Program-made: the position numbers and the translations under genes
Assembly (NCBI GenBank): GCA_030432255.1
Contig: JAUIHS010000002.1
Location: forward strand, 1 to 64,000
Length of the DNA stretch: 64,000 nt
Direction: 5' to 3'
DNA from: Phycisphaerae bacterium
Lineage (GTDB): Bacteria > Planctomycetota > Phycisphaerae > Phycisphaerales > UBA1924
Part shown: one piece after another, positions 31,066 to 43,497 of the stretch
Numbering within the stretch: position 1 is the stretch's first letter
Layout: each line of letters begins with the position of its first letter
The notes under the pieces: generated by a model
The model's input: only the letters and a program-made list of their open reading frames with translations
Databases searched by the model: none
Told to the model about the DNA's origin: nothing

Positions 31066-32421
31066 ATGTCTCGCCTCGCCTGCACCACCGCCGTTTCCGC
31101 GCTGATTTTCGCCGCTTCCGGCCTGGCTTCCGGCCAGGTGACCACATGGACCAACACCGGCGTCGGCGACTGGTTCGACCCCGGGAACTGGACCGCGGGC
31201 GTTCCGGGGCCGGGTCAACAGGCCTTCTTCATCAACGGCGGGACCGCTCAGATCATCGGCGGCACCACGAGCAGTTTTCAGACCTTCTCGCTCGGCACGA
31301 ACTCGGCCGGCGCGGTCGGATATGCGGAGATCGTGGACAGCATTGTGAATGCCGCGTACGTCCAGGTGGGTCATCACGGGCACGGCGAGATGACGGTGTC
31401 GGGTGCGACGTCGGAGATCAACGCGAGCTTCATTCGCCTGGCGGGGAACCTGCCTGGCGCCACGGCGGAGTTCACGATCAACGACGGCACGATCTCTGTG
31501 ACCGGTGATATCACACCGGCGTGGTACGGCACGGGGACTTTCAATCAGCATGGCGGCGACGTCACATGCTCGCAGATCATCGCGGGCCAGCTCTCGGTGG
31601 CCCAGGCCACGTACAACATCGACGGCGGCACCCTGTGGGCGGGCATGATCACGGTCGGCTCGCAGGGCACGGGCTTCTTCAATCAGTCCGGCACCTCGTC
31701 AGTGACGACATCCACGCTCTTTGTCGGCGGTAACGGCGGCAACGGAACGTACACGCTCACCGGCGGCACCCTCGATGCCGGCATCATCAAGAAGACACCG
31801 GCGGGCGGCACCGCCATCTTTGACATGCTGGGCGGGCGATTGATCGTCGACACCTTCGGGCAGACCTTCCTGCCGTACGAACTGAACGTGAACGGTGGAA
31901 CGCTGGCGCCGAACGATCTTGGAATCGGAACGACGCTGGTCCATGGCAGCTGGTCGCAGGGCCCCGCCTCGAACCTTGAGATCAACATCAACTCACCCAG
32001 CTCCTTTGACAAGGTCGTCGTGAATGGACCCATCCGGCTGATGGGCAAGATCACGCTCCTGCTCGGCGCGGCACCAGCTGCTTCCGACGTGTACCTCGTC
32101 GGTGACAATGACGACGTCGACCCGATCATCGGTGAGTTCTTCGGACTCCCGGAGGGCGCGACCGTCTCCGGTGAATTCGGCGGGACGTTCTACAACTTCG
32201 CGATCTCGTATGTCGGCGGTGACGGCAATGACCTGGTACTCGCGGCGTGCCTCGGCGACTCCACGGGCGATGGTGTCATTGACTTCGACGACATGAACCT
32301 GGTGCTCACGAACTGGGGCATGACCGGTGTGGGTGTCCCCGGCGATCTCGACGGGAGCGGCATCGTGGACTTTGACGACCTCAACCTCGTGCTCGCCAAC
32401 TGGGGTCAGATGTGCGTGTGA
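31066..32421 (+). CDS. Secreted beta-helix-like repeat protein with dockerin-like C-terminus
   Basis: A 451-residue exported protein (signal ending near GLASG). The body has the W-x-x-x-G-N-W opening (DWFDPGNWTAGVPGPG) and G-T/S-rich short strands (GTFNQHGGDV, GNGTYTLTGGTLD) of autotransporter-like or PEP-CTERM-associated beta-helices. The last about 55 residues hold two EF-hand-like repeats, STGDGVIDFDDMNLVLTNW and LDGSGIVDFDDLNLVLANW, between two Cys. AAGGA nine bases upstream supports the start at 31066; the preceding in-frame residues are noise. Confidence 0.82.
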   Translation: MSRLACTTAVSALIFAASGLASGQVTTWTNTGVGDWFDPGNWTAGVPGPGQQAFFINGGTAQIIGGTTSSFQTFSLGTNSAGAVGYAEIVDSIVNAAYVQVGHHGHGEMTVSGATSEINASFIRLAGNLPGATAEFTINDGTISVTGDITPAWYGTGTFNQHGGDVTCSQIIAGQLSVAQATYNIDGGTLWAGMITVGSQGTGFFNQSGTSSVTTSTLFVGGNGGNGTYTLTGGTLDAGIIKKTPAGGTAIFDMLGGRLIVDTFGQTFLPYELNVNGGTLAPNDLGIGTTLVHGSWSQGPASNLEININSPSSFDKVVVNGPIRLMGKITLLLGAAPAASDVYLVGDNDDVDPIIGEFFGLPEGATVSGEFGGTFYNFAISYVGGDGNDLVLAACLGDSTGDGVIDFDDMNLVLTNWGMTGVGVPGDLDGSGIVDFDDLNLVLANWGQMCV

Positions 32422-32471
32422 CGATGAGGCCGTCAGGTCTTCCCCTTTGACCGCAAGTCTGTTCCACATGC

Positions 32472-33074
32472 TTACGGGAGAATCTTCCGCTTCACGCCCT
32501 CCGCGGCTCGCGCGCGGTGGCTGATGCGGTTTTTCTCCTCGGGCGGCAATTCGGCGCTCGTGCGTCCGTCGGGCAGTTCGAAGAGGGGGTCGTAACCGAA
32601 GCCATTCGTGCCGCGGGGGGCCGTACCGATGTGGCCCTCCACCGTGCCGCGTTCCGTGAGCAGGACTGATCCGTCCGGGCGCGCGACGCAGATGACACAC
32701 ACGAAGCGCGCTGATCGCTGCTCGCGCGGAAGCCCGCCCAGTTCTTCGAGGAGTCGCGCGTTGTTGGCCCGGTCCCGCTCTTCGCGGCTGCCCTCCACCC
32801 CTGCAAATCGCGCGGAATGGACCCCGGGTCGGCCGTCGAGGGCATCGACTTCCAGGCCTGAGTCGTCGGCGAGGCAGTGGAGACCCGTCGCCTGGGCGTA
32901 GGCGCGGGCCTTGAGAATGGCATTCGCCTCGAAGGTGTCACCGTCTTCCACGGGCTCCGGGAATGACTCTGACAACTGATCGAGGCTCCTGATGCGGATG
33001 CCGAGTGGCTCCAGCATCGCCGCGAGTTCCTCGATCTTGTGCGGATTGGACGTTGCGATCAGAAGTTCCTGCAT
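32472..33074 (-). CDS. rdgB: RdgB/HAM1 non-canonical purine NTP pyrophosphatase
   Basis: A 200-residue enzyme that hydrolyses dITP, XTP and ITP to protect DNA and RNA. Family motifs are clear: N-terminal LIATSNPHKIEEL, FEANAILKARAYAQATG, LADDSGLEVDALDGRPGVHSARFAG, then GTAPRGTNGFGYDPLF and a late KNRISHRARA. The start at 33074 (MQELLIAT) matches the usual short N-terminus; 33083 is an alternative. No Shine-Dalgarno is visible. It is convergent with the secreted repeat protein and divergent from the M32 peptidase. Confidence 0.93.
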   Translation of the reverse strand: MQELLIATSNPHKIEELAAMLEPLGIRIRSLDQLSESFPEPVEDGDTFEANAILKARAYAQATGLHCLADDSGLEVDALDGRPGVHSARFAGVEGSREERDRANNARLLEELGGLPREQRSARFVCVICVARPDGSVLLTERGTVEGHIGTAPRGTNGFGYDPLFELPDGRTSAELPPEEKNRISHRARAAEGVKRKILP

Positions 33075-33170
33075 GAAGGGCATTCTGGGGGCGGACCGCG
33101 TATTGGGCAACTCTGCTCATCCGATCCGGCGATATGATGTCGGTTCGATTCGACCTGACAGGAGACCACG

Positions 33171-34715
33171 ATGTCCGTTCTTGAAACTCACCAGATGGCC
33201 GTGAAGGATTCCGCCGCGTACGCCAACCTCGCCCGTGCGCAGCACGAACTGGAGGTGGTCACCTCGATCAACCGGCTTGTGGCGTGGGACCAGGAAACGA
33301 TGATGCCGGCCAACGGCACGGCGATCCGCGCCGAGCAGTTGCAGTACCTCTCGGGGCTGGTGCACGAACGGGCCACCGATCCGAAGTTCGGCGACCTCAT
33401 CAGCGCCTGCGAATCCGAGACGGGACTCATGGGCGATCCGATCATCGCCGCCGGGATCCGCGAAGCACGGCGTGACTTTGACAAGGCGACGAAGCTGCCG
33501 CGAGACCTGGTGGAGGAGATCGCGAAGTCATCCTCCCTCGGCATGGTCGCCTGGAAGGATGCGCGTGCGAAGAACGACTTCTCGAAGTTCCTGCCGGCGC
33601 TTCAGCAGACGGTGGATCTCAACCGGCGCAAGGCGGAGTGCTACGGTGTCGCCGATGGCGGCGAGCTGTATGACGCGCTGCTGGACATCTACGAGCCGGG
33701 CATGACGGCGAAGCGCACCGAGGAGATCTTCGGCCCGCTGCGCGAGGGGCTGGTCGAGTTGATCGGCCTGGTGGAGGCCGCGCCTGAGAAGCCCGACCTT
33801 TCGGTCATCGGCCAGAACTTCGACATCGATGCGCAGAAGGCTTTCTGTGCCGATGTCTGCAAGGCTGCGGGTTTCGACTTTGACTCCGGCCGCATGGACC
33901 TGTCAACGCATCCTTTCTGTGAGGGTGTGGCGTCCGGCGACACGCGCATGACGAACCGGTATCGTCCGGACGGCTGGGCGGAGAGCGTCTTCACGGCGTT
34001 GCATGAGGGCGGGCATGCGACTTACGAGCAGGGTCTGCCCAAGAAGGAACTCTCCGGCACGGCGCTCGCGGAGGCGATCTCGCTCGGTGTGCACGAGAGC
34101 CAGAGCCGCATGTGGGAGAACTTCATCGGTCGCTCGAAGTCCTTCTGGCAGTGGGGCCTGCCCCTCGCCCGCACCATGCTCGGCGACTCGATTCCCAACG
34201 ATCTCGACGCCATCTGGAAGGCCGTCAACGTCGTCGAACCGGGGTTCATTCGCGTCGAGTCCGACGAGGTCACCTACAACCTGCACATCATGCTGCGCTT
34301 CGACCTGGAACGCGCCATGATTCGCGGCGACCTCGCCTGCTCGGACCTCCCCGGCGCCTGGAACGAGCGTATGAAGAACGACCTGGGCCTCACGGTGCAC
34401 GAGGATCGCGTGGGCTGCCTCCAGGACGTCCACTGGTCCATGAGCGCCATCGGCTACTTCCCGACCTACACCTTCGGCAACCTCTTCGCGGCCCAGATGT
34501 GGGCGGCACTCGGCAAGGACCTTCCGGACCGGGACGAGCAGTTCAGCAGGGGCGAGTTCGGTCCGACGCTGGCGTGGTTCCGGGACAAGGTTCACCAGCA
34601 CGGTCGTCGGTATGGCGCCGAGGAGTTGTGCGAGATGATCAGCGGTTCGAAGATCGACAGTGACTTCCTGCTCCGCTACCTGACGGACAAGGTCAAGCGT
34701 GTGTACGGCATGTGA
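33171..34715 (+). CDS. M32-family metallocarboxypeptidase
   Basis: A 514-residue enzyme of the usual family size. The zinc motif HEGGH (with ALHEGGHATYEQGL around it) lies at about residue 278, followed by the family's HESQSRMWEN, which supplies the third ligand, and GTLPTYTFGN-like GYFPTYTFGNLFAAQ. M32 (Taq) carboxypeptidases release C-terminal residues from peptides in the cytoplasm. CAGGAG lies eight bases before the start. Likely monocistronic; the next gene is 72 bp away. Confidence 0.93.
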   Translation: MSVLETHQMAVKDSAAYANLARAQHELEVVTSINRLVAWDQETMMPANGTAIRAEQLQYLSGLVHERATDPKFGDLISACESETGLMGDPIIAAGIREARRDFDKATKLPRDLVEEIAKSSSLGMVAWKDARAKNDFSKFLPALQQTVDLNRRKAECYGVADGGELYDALLDIYEPGMTAKRTEEIFGPLREGLVELIGLVEAAPEKPDLSVIGQNFDIDAQKAFCADVCKAAGFDFDSGRMDLSTHPFCEGVASGDTRMTNRYRPDGWAESVFTALHEGGHATYEQGLPKKELSGTALAEAISLGVHESQSRMWENFIGRSKSFWQWGLPLARTMLGDSIPNDLDAIWKAVNVVEPGFIRVESDEVTYNLHIMLRFDLERAMIRGDLACSDLPGAWNERMKNDLGLTVHEDRVGCLQDVHWSMSAIGYFPTYTFGNLFAAQMWAALGKDLPDRDEQFSRGEFGPTLAWFRDKVHQHGRRYGAEELCEMISGSKIDSDFLLRYLTDKVKRVYGM

Positions 34716-34787
34716 GTCGATCGAGCGGGGTGCTGGAGGGTCGGTTTTCGGGCGGAGCTTTGAGTGTGATCCCGTGAGGAGCCAGCC

Positions 34788-36131
34788 ATGTCTGAAGAGC
34801 GTGCCCGCCCGCTGTCGCTGGGACTGAATGTCCGCCTGTCGCTGATGATGTTCCTGCAGTACGCCATCTGGGGGGCGTGGTTGCCGCTGCTGTTCGCCTT
34901 CCTGTCCGGCTATCGAGGCTTCACCGGCACCCAGATTGGGGTGATGTTCTCGGTCGGGGCGGTCGGTGCACTGGTGGCGCCGTTCATCGCGGGGCAGATC
35001 GCGGACCGTTACTTCAATACCGAGAAGTTCCTGGGGCTGAGTCACATCGTCGGCGGTGTGCTGGTCTGGTTCCTGGCATACGTGGAGAGTTTCTGGGGCT
35101 TCCTCGCGTTCTCGCTGGCGTATTCCCTCGTCTATTCGCCGACGCTGTCACTCACGAATTCGCTTGCCTTCCATCACATGCCTGACCGTGACAGGGATTT
35201 CGGTCGCGTGCGCGTCTGGGGTACGGTGGGCTGGATCGTTGTCGGCATCACGATCGGACAGTGGCTGCTGCACATGCATACCCCTGCCGGCGCAGATGAC
35301 GCCGCGATCGAACTGGCGCGGGCAAAGGGAATGATGGATGCTTTCCGACTCAGCGCGATACTGGGCGTCGTCATGGGAGTCTACTGCTTCTTCCTCCCGA
35401 AGACGCCTCCCGCGAAGGCGACGGGATCCGTGGCCTCCCTCAAGGCGATCGGCGAGTTCACGCGCATGCCGCTCCTCATGCTCTTCCTTCTCGCCATCCC
35501 GGTGAGCTGCATCCACCAGTTCTACTTCGTGAACACTGCGCCCTTCCTCGGCGGCTACCAGGCGCAGGCGGGCGGATTCGTTGATTTCGTGAACAGCATT
35601 TTCGGGGTCGGGGGCGGCGGCCTCATGACCATCGGGCAGATGTCCGAGATCCTGGTGCTTGCACTGATCCCGTTGTTCGCCCGACGCATCTCGCGCAAGA
35701 CATTCCTCGCCATCGGGCTCGTGGCGTACGCCGCTCGCATGGCGATCTTCTCCTACGTGGACGCCATCGCCGGGTTCACGGGAGTGGACGCCGTCCTCGT
35801 CCTCGTCCCCGGGATCGCGATGCACGGCCTGTGCTTCGGATGCTTCATCTTCGTCTCGTTCATGATCGTCGATGAACAGACGACACCCGATGTCCGGGCC
35901 AGCGCCCAGAGCCTCTACAGCCTCGTGATCTTCGGTGTCGGCATCATCGTCGGCAGCCTCGTCGCGGGATGGGTTGCTGACTGGTCCAGGCATGAGGGAA
36001 CCATCAACTACACCCAGCTCTTCTCCGTTCCCATGTGGGCGAGCATTGCGTGCCTGATCTTCCTGCTGGCTGCCTACCCGAAGCGGAGTCCCGTCGTTGA
36101 ACCATCGGCCGCCGCGGAGGCGGGTGACTGA
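34788..36131 (+). CDS. MFS transporter, nucleoside:H+ symporter type
   Basis: A 447-residue membrane protein with about 12 transmembrane segments. The N-terminal LMMFLQYAIWGAWLPLLF and the loop RVRVWGTVGWIVVG are typical of the nucleoside:proton symporter/NupG-like MFS family common in Planctomycetes and Bacteroidetes. It likely imports nucleosides across the inner membrane. GAGGAG lies eight bases before the ATG. The stop is adjacent to the convergent cytochrome fusion gene. Confidence 0.85.
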   Translation: MSEERARPLSLGLNVRLSLMMFLQYAIWGAWLPLLFAFLSGYRGFTGTQIGVMFSVGAVGALVAPFIAGQIADRYFNTEKFLGLSHIVGGVLVWFLAYVESFWGFLAFSLAYSLVYSPTLSLTNSLAFHHMPDRDRDFGRVRVWGTVGWIVVGITIGQWLLHMHTPAGADDAAIELARAKGMMDAFRLSAILGVVMGVYCFFLPKTPPAKATGSVASLKAIGEFTRMPLLMLFLLAIPVSCIHQFYFVNTAPFLGGYQAQAGGFVDFVNSIFGVGGGGLMTIGQMSEILVLALIPLFARRISRKTFLAIGLVAYAARMAIFSYVDAIAGFTGVDAVLVLVPGIAMHGLCFGCFIFVSFMIVDEQTTPDVRASAQSLYSLVIFGVGIIVGSLVAGWVADWSRHEGTINYTQLFSVPMWASIACLIFLLAAYPKRSPVVEPSAAAEAGD

Positions 36132-36132
36132 T

Positions 36133-39100
36133 TCATGCGGCCGCCCGACAGCGCCGCGCCACCACAATGACGATCACGATCACGGGCGAGAACATCACCG
36201 CGATCGGCAGAATGAACCGGAGCAGCCAGTCGGACATCGGCGCCGTATACGCCTCCATCGGGGCCGGCCCGATCAGCAGGTCGGCCTTCAGCGGATAGCG
36301 ACGATCGAGTTGCGTCACCTGCCACAGTCCATCCGGGGGAACCGTCGCCCGCGCGGCCCGTACATCCGCAGCCGTGACGCGCGGCGCCAGGTTGCCCCAA
36401 CTCTGGCGGGCATAGGTGACCACCAGCGCAATCTCCTCGTCGGACAACACCGACCCCAGCGGCGCCATCGCTGACTCCACGACCCGGCCGTCCGCACCGA
36501 CGATCGCGCCGAAGAGGCCGTGCACCACGATGCCCGCCGGACGCTCGGGATGACCCAGCAGGCGACGGGACGCCCGCAACGGCGGGAATCCCTCCGCCCC
36601 CTCGCCACTCGCACCGTGGCAGCGCGCACAGCCGATCGCCTCATCGTGATACAACGCATCGGCACGACGCCGCTCATCCGCAGTCAACATCTGCAGGCGC
36701 CAGTCGCGCCGGCCCTCCGGCCACGCGGCGGCCGGATAGTGATGCATGCCGCGAAGAGCAGCCATGGCGACGGCCAGGTCTTCGTTCCAGCGCGCGAGGG
36801 ATCGTTCGCCGGCGGGTTCAGCGAGCGGTTGGAGCACGGCAAACGCCTCGGAAGCATCCGGCGTGTGACGCACCAGCGCATCAATCGTGCGCCCCGCCCC
36901 GGTGCTGCCGCTGATCATGCCGGGCAGGCGATCCATCGCGGCGGCCGGCGCATCACCCGGTTCAAGAACCTCAAGCATCGCGAGCAGTCGGTCATCGGCG
37001 ACCGCATCCCACGTCGCTTCAGGATCAATTCGCGCCTGCAGCGCCAGGACCCAGGGATCGAGGGCACCCGGCCACTCGACAGCCTGAAGTTGTCCAGGTT
37101 CGGCATTCAGTGTCACGAGCAACTCACCAAGTGCCCGGATGTGATCATGCCGCGAGGCTTCAGTGGCGAGGCGTCCGATCCTGTCGAGCGGGTCGGCGGC
37201 ATCCATGAACATGAGCGCTTCCTGTCGTGCCGTCATCGGGACATCGGTCCGGCCCAGGCGCACCAGCGCGACGACCGGTTCCAGATCGAGCGCCATCAGT
37301 TCCTCGAGCGGTGCGCGTTCGAGGCGAAAGCGGCGAACGAGTGGTGCGTTCAGGCCACCACCGTCGCGCGTCAGATGGTTGAGCGCCGCCTCCATGACCG
37401 TGCGCATGGCCTCGTCCATCTCCTGGTCCGCGATGAGCGACACGATGCCCGTGCCCTCGACGTCCGGCAGGAAACCCGCGGCGACAAGTGTCTCCAGGCG
37501 CACGCGCATATCCGGATCGGTGGCTCCCGTATCGAGCAACGCGAGCGCCTCCTCTGTTGAGACCTCGCCCTCATCAAGCCAGTGACGCACCACACGAATC
37601 GCACCAGCGCGTGCGCGGGGGTCCTCGAGTTCGAGAACGCGTCGGACAAAGCCGGGACGGGCATCGCCATGCGCCTGATGCAGCCAGAGTGATTCGAGAA
37701 CGAGCCGATCATGCAGCGGATCGCTGCTGTTGAGTCCGGCCAGCCAGCGCAGCAGTTCCGGTTCGAGTTCGCGCCAGGGTGTGGATTGAAGACGACGACG
37801 CGCGTGCCGGCGCGTGTTGATCTCAGGGAGGCGAAGGGCTTCCAGAAGTTCCATTGTGGACATCGCAACTATGTCCGGTGCATCCACGAGCGGGCGTTCG
37901 ATGTGACGCAGGCGCCAGATGCGGCCATGGTCGTGGTCACGCCGCGGATCGCGCACCGAGTACTGCATGTGTCCGATGATGGGATTGCACCAGTCCGCGA
38001 TGTAGAGGGTGCCGTCCGGCCCCAGTTCCATAGAAACCGGCCGGAAGTTGGTGTCGCTCGACTCCAGCAGATCCTGCGGCATGGCGCTGCCCGACCAGGT
38101 GCTCCCGGTCGGTGTGAGTCGACTCCAACGCGTGCCGTGGAAGCCGATGGATTGATTCACGAGGAAGGTGCCCTGTACGTCCTCAGGGAAGTGCCGGCTG
38201 AGAAGGAACTCGCAACCGGCCGTGGGGCGGCCGCGGCCGAGTACCGGCCCCGGGCGCACGGGCTTGGTGGGGTAGTCGAATGCCGAGATGACATGCGCGA
38301 AGTCGTAGTTCGACCCGCCGGACGCATCCGCGAGGACACTGCGTCCCCAGTCCTCGAAGGCATGTCCCCACGGGTTGGCGAATCCGGAGTGCGACATCTG
38401 CGTCAATCGGCGGGTGCGCGGATCAAAGCGCCATACGGCGGCATCGCGCGTCCTGAGCACACCCCAGGGCGTTTCGACATTGGAGAGTGTGAAGACACCC
38501 TCGTGCATCAGGATCCCACCGGCGGGGTCCCACTCGAAGGCGGAGATCGTGTGGTGTGAATCCGGCATACCGAATCCGCTTGCCACGATCTCGCGCAGGT
38601 CCGCGCGTCCGTCTCCATCCGTGTCGCGCAGCAGGAAGAGATCCGGTGCCTGTCCGACGTACACGCCTTCGAGGTCGACTGCGATCCCCGTCGGGATCAT
38701 CAGGTCATCGGCGAAGGTCGAGCACGTGTCGGCAACACCATCCTGATCGGTGTCTTCCAGCACGATGATGTGGCACGCGGGTCGCTCGCCGGGAAGCAGG
38801 TGTGGATACGTCACGGCGCAGATGACCCAGAGGCGCCCCGCCTCATCGAATGTCATCGCAAGCGGACTCGCCAGTTCGGGGAACTGTTCTTCGGATGCGA
38901 AGCAGGACACGGCATAGCCGGGGGCAATCGTGAAACTGTCCAGGAATGCATCGGGCGTACCGATCTCGACAGCACCCAGAGACGTCTCGGTGCCCTTGGC
39001 TTCAACCGGAGGCGGTGTCCACGCATCCTCGGGCAGCCTGGTTCCAGATGGTGTGCGCTCCCACATTGTGGTGTCATCGCGCGCAAATGGGCTCAGCACA

Positions 39101-40014
39101 GCGCGAGGGTCCGGCTTGGGAAGTGCGTGGATGTGTCGGTCGCGTGCGGTGAGCATGCGCTGGAGTTGTTCGGTCTCGACAGGGAAGTTCACGATGCCAA
39201 ATGGCTCATGTCGGCGGCCGAAGACGTACTCGGTATTGGTCGGCCGGTACACGAGTCGGTAGAGAAAGTGCGCATCGCACACCATCCGACGCAGCGCCCT
39301 TGCCTGCTCATACGCATCATCGCCCGGCACACCAGTGTCCTCAGGCAGCCAGTGCAACTGTGTCGCGATCTCGAGCACCACCCGCCCGCACCCCGCCTCC
39401 GTCGGATGGATGCCGTTCTCGGTCAGCGGACCTCGAAGAACCATGTCCGTGAGGTCAACGAAGCCGGCACCAGCACTCGCGGCGGCATCCCGCATGGCAT
39501 CGCGGACCCGCGTGATCTCGCGGTTGTGCGCTGCGATGGCCGCGCGATCAGGGCCGAAGACGCCTGCAAACTCGTGACGTATCGGAGAGACGAGGATCAG
39601 CCGAGCACTCCCGTCTGACGCCGTCTGCTCGCGGACCCGCTGGATGAAGTCCTCGACCTCAGCGCGGTGGTTCTTCGGTTCGAAGGAAGCCGCCATCCCG
39701 TACATCGCAATGACCACGTCCGGGTCAAAGGACGACATGATCTCATCCGTGGTGGGGACGTTCATCTCCCGTGGCTGGAAGACAAACGTGTCCGCCGAAC
39801 CCGGGGCGTGCCGGATGATGAGTTCGAGATCAGGAAAACACGCGTGCAGTGTCGCGGCGAGGTACCCGCTCTGCGCGATGCGCTCGGCCAGGGTGTCACC
39901 AAGGACCAGCACCCGGTCGCCGCGCTCGAAGTCAGCCTGCGCCATGGCTCGCCGACTCGCTGGAACGAGCAGAAGCAGAGCGAGCAGGACAGTGCGCACA
40001 TCGAAGTGCTTCAT
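36133..40014 (-). CDS. SGNH hydrolase / PVC-type dehydrogenase / HEAT / cytochrome c fusion
   Basis: A 1,293-residue exported protein. Order: signal (ending near RRAMAQ); SGNH/GDSL-like domain with LVLGDTLAERI, VVIAMYGMAAS and ENGIHPTEAG (residues about 30-215); a PVC-type glucose/sorbosone-dehydrogenase-like propeller with DTDQDGVAD and DTDGDGRAD calcium loops (about 345-690); alpha-helical HEAT-like repeats (about 700-1090); a single cytochrome c site CARCH near residue 1128; and a C-terminal membrane helix followed by Arg. This architecture is abundant and nearly unique to Planctomycetes, acting on sugars at the cell surface. Its ATG overlaps the stop of the ThuA-like gene. Confidence 0.88.
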   Translation of the reverse strand: MKHFDVRTVLLALLLLVPASRRAMAQADFERGDRVLVLGDTLAERIAQSGYLAATLHACFPDLELIIRHAPGSADTFVFQPREMNVPTTDEIMSSFDPDVVIAMYGMAASFEPKNHRAEVEDFIQRVREQTASDGSARLILVSPIRHEFAGVFGPDRAAIAAHNREITRVRDAMRDAAASAGAGFVDLTDMVLRGPLTENGIHPTEAGCGRVVLEIATQLHWLPEDTGVPGDDAYEQARALRRMVCDAHFLYRLVYRPTNTEYVFGRRHEPFGIVNFPVETEQLQRMLTARDRHIHALPKPDPRAVLSPFARDDTTMWERTPSGTRLPEDAWTPPPVEAKGTETSLGAVEIGTPDAFLDSFTIAPGYAVSCFASEEQFPELASPLAMTFDEAGRLWVICAVTYPHLLPGERPACHIIVLEDTDQDGVADTCSTFADDLMIPTGIAVDLEGVYVGQAPDLFLLRDTDGDGRADLREIVASGFGMPDSHHTISAFEWDPAGGILMHEGVFTLSNVETPWGVLRTRDAAVWRFDPRTRRLTQMSHSGFANPWGHAFEDWGRSVLADASGGSNYDFAHVISAFDYPTKPVRPGPVLGRGRPTAGCEFLLSRHFPEDVQGTFLVNQSIGFHGTRWSRLTPTGSTWSGSAMPQDLLESSDTNFRPVSMELGPDGTLYIADWCNPIIGHMQYSVRDPRRDHDHGRIWRLRHIERPLVDAPDIVAMSTMELLEALRLPEINTRRHARRRLQSTPWRELEPELLRWLAGLNSSDPLHDRLVLESLWLHQAHGDARPGFVRRVLELEDPRARAGAIRVVRHWLDEGEVSTEEALALLDTGATDPDMRVRLETLVAAGFLPDVEGTGIVSLIADQEMDEAMRTVMEAALNHLTRDGGGLNAPLVRRFRLERAPLEELMALDLEPVVALVRLGRTDVPMTARQEALMFMDAADPLDRIGRLATEASRHDHIRALGELLVTLNAEPGQLQAVEWPGALDPWVLALQARIDPEATWDAVADDRLLAMLEVLEPGDAPAAAMDRLPGMISGSTGAGRTIDALVRHTPDASEAFAVLQPLAEPAGERSLARWNEDLAVAMAALRGMHHYPAAAWPEGRRDWRLQMLTADERRRADALYHDEAIGCARCHGASGEGAEGFPPLRASRRLLGHPERPAGIVVHGLFGAIVGADGRVVESAMAPLGSVLSDEEIALVVTYARQSWGNLAPRVTAADVRAARATVPPDGLWQVTQLDRRYPLKADLLIGPAPMEAYTAPMSDWLLRFILPIAVMFSPVIVIVIVVARRCRAAA

Positions 40015-41078
40015 GGTTGTGCCCCCGGAACGAAGTCGGTCGGACGCATGCCGCGTCGATACGCACCGAATCCGAAGTCGGTGGGTTCAAAGGGCCAGGT
40101 CAGTCGGACATCCGCACCGCTCGCGGGCACATCATCGTCCAGTCCGACCAGCCAGTACACACCCTGCACGATCAACCGCCTGAGTCCCTCCGATTCCAGG
40201 TCCGTGGCGGCACCCATGGTCGTCGTGAAGACGCGCCGTGTCTTTCCCCTGCCCAACGGCATCTCACGACACCACGCCACGGGTATCATCGGCGCGTTGC
40301 GATCGTCGGCGACCGGATTCGAATCCGGTGACATGCCGTCGAGAATCGCTCCGTCCACCAGGACGCGGCAGCCATCCGGCAGCGGAAGGCGCACACGGTA
40401 GACGTCCGTCGGCCCCCAGATGTCGCCATCCTCGATGCCGCGAACGATCGGATGATCGGCGGCGCCGGGATGGAGCACGCCGCGGGTACTCTCGCGTCCA
40501 TGCGCACCATGATGTGCGATCCACGTCTCTCCGAGTATCCAGCGCCCGAAACCGCCGGCGTACTCGGGGTCGCCGTTGTAGTTCCACGCGTAGCGGGCGT
40601 AGTCGCCGTCGAGTGCGAATGCATGTGTTGCGGTCCGCATCCCGAGGATGGGGCGACCGGCCTGCACATACGCATCGATGTGCGCCATCTGGTCCGGCGG
40701 CAGGTTGCGGAACCGCGTCGCGATGATCATGAGGTCCGCGTCCGCCAGCAGCGCCAGTCCCGGGATGTTGCCCTGCTCGTCGGGATTGATCTCGCCCGAC
40801 TCACGGTCGATGGCAAAGAGCGTGTGACACGTGAAGCCGTGCCGCTCCGCGAGCAGGCGAGCCAGCATCGGCAGGCCCTCCTCCGAACGGTACTCCTCGT
40901 CGCCGGAGATGAGCACGATGGAGTGCCCCCGATCGGAGTTCGACGCCGGATGCCACGTCAGCACGCCGTCCCGCACGACCGCGCGCGGTCCATCATGCAC
41001 TGTCGTACTCCGACACCCCGCGAGCCCGAGCAGGAGACTCGCCGACAGGAGGACTGTTGCAGCGTCGCGCCAACGCAC
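40011..41078 (-). CDS. ThuA-like lipoprotein
   Basis: A 355-residue lipoprotein (signal with lipobox LLLGLAGC). The body is a glutamine-amidotransferase-like ThuA fold: IVLISGDEEYRSEEGLPMLARLLAERHGF at the start, then DADLMIIATRFRNLPPDQ and GRPILGMRTATHAF. Such proteins are typical partners of PVC-type dehydrogenases. The GTG start at 41078 is 11 bp behind the isocitrate dehydrogenase stop. Its stop overlaps the ATG of the cytochrome fusion (40011-40014). The two form an operon. Confidence 0.8.
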   Translation of the reverse strand: MRWRDAATVLLSASLLLGLAGCRSTTVHDGPRAVVRDGVLTWHPASNSDRGHSIVLISGDEEYRSEEGLPMLARLLAERHGFTCHTLFAIDRESGEINPDEQGNIPGLALLADADLMIIATRFRNLPPDQMAHIDAYVQAGRPILGMRTATHAFALDGDYARYAWNYNGDPEYAGGFGRWILGETWIAHHGAHGRESTRGVLHPGAADHPIVRGIEDGDIWGPTDVYRVRLPLPDGCRVLVDGAILDGMSPDSNPVADDRNAPMIPVAWCREMPLGRGKTRRVFTTTMGAATDLESEGLRRLIVQGVYWLVGLDDDVPASGADVRLTWPFEPTDFGFGAYRRGMRPTDFVPGAQP

Positions 41079-41089
41079 CGGACACCCGA

Positions 41090-43357
<2,268 letters not shown>

Positions 43358-43497
43358 TCAGCCGGCGACGGCCACAGCAGTGGATGCCGGGGAACCCTGG
43401 TCTGGTTGATGGACGTGACGACCCGGAACCGGCAAAACAGCGCATTCCGTCGGCCGGCCGCGGGTTCAGCAGTGTAGGTGAAATGCAGTCCGAATGC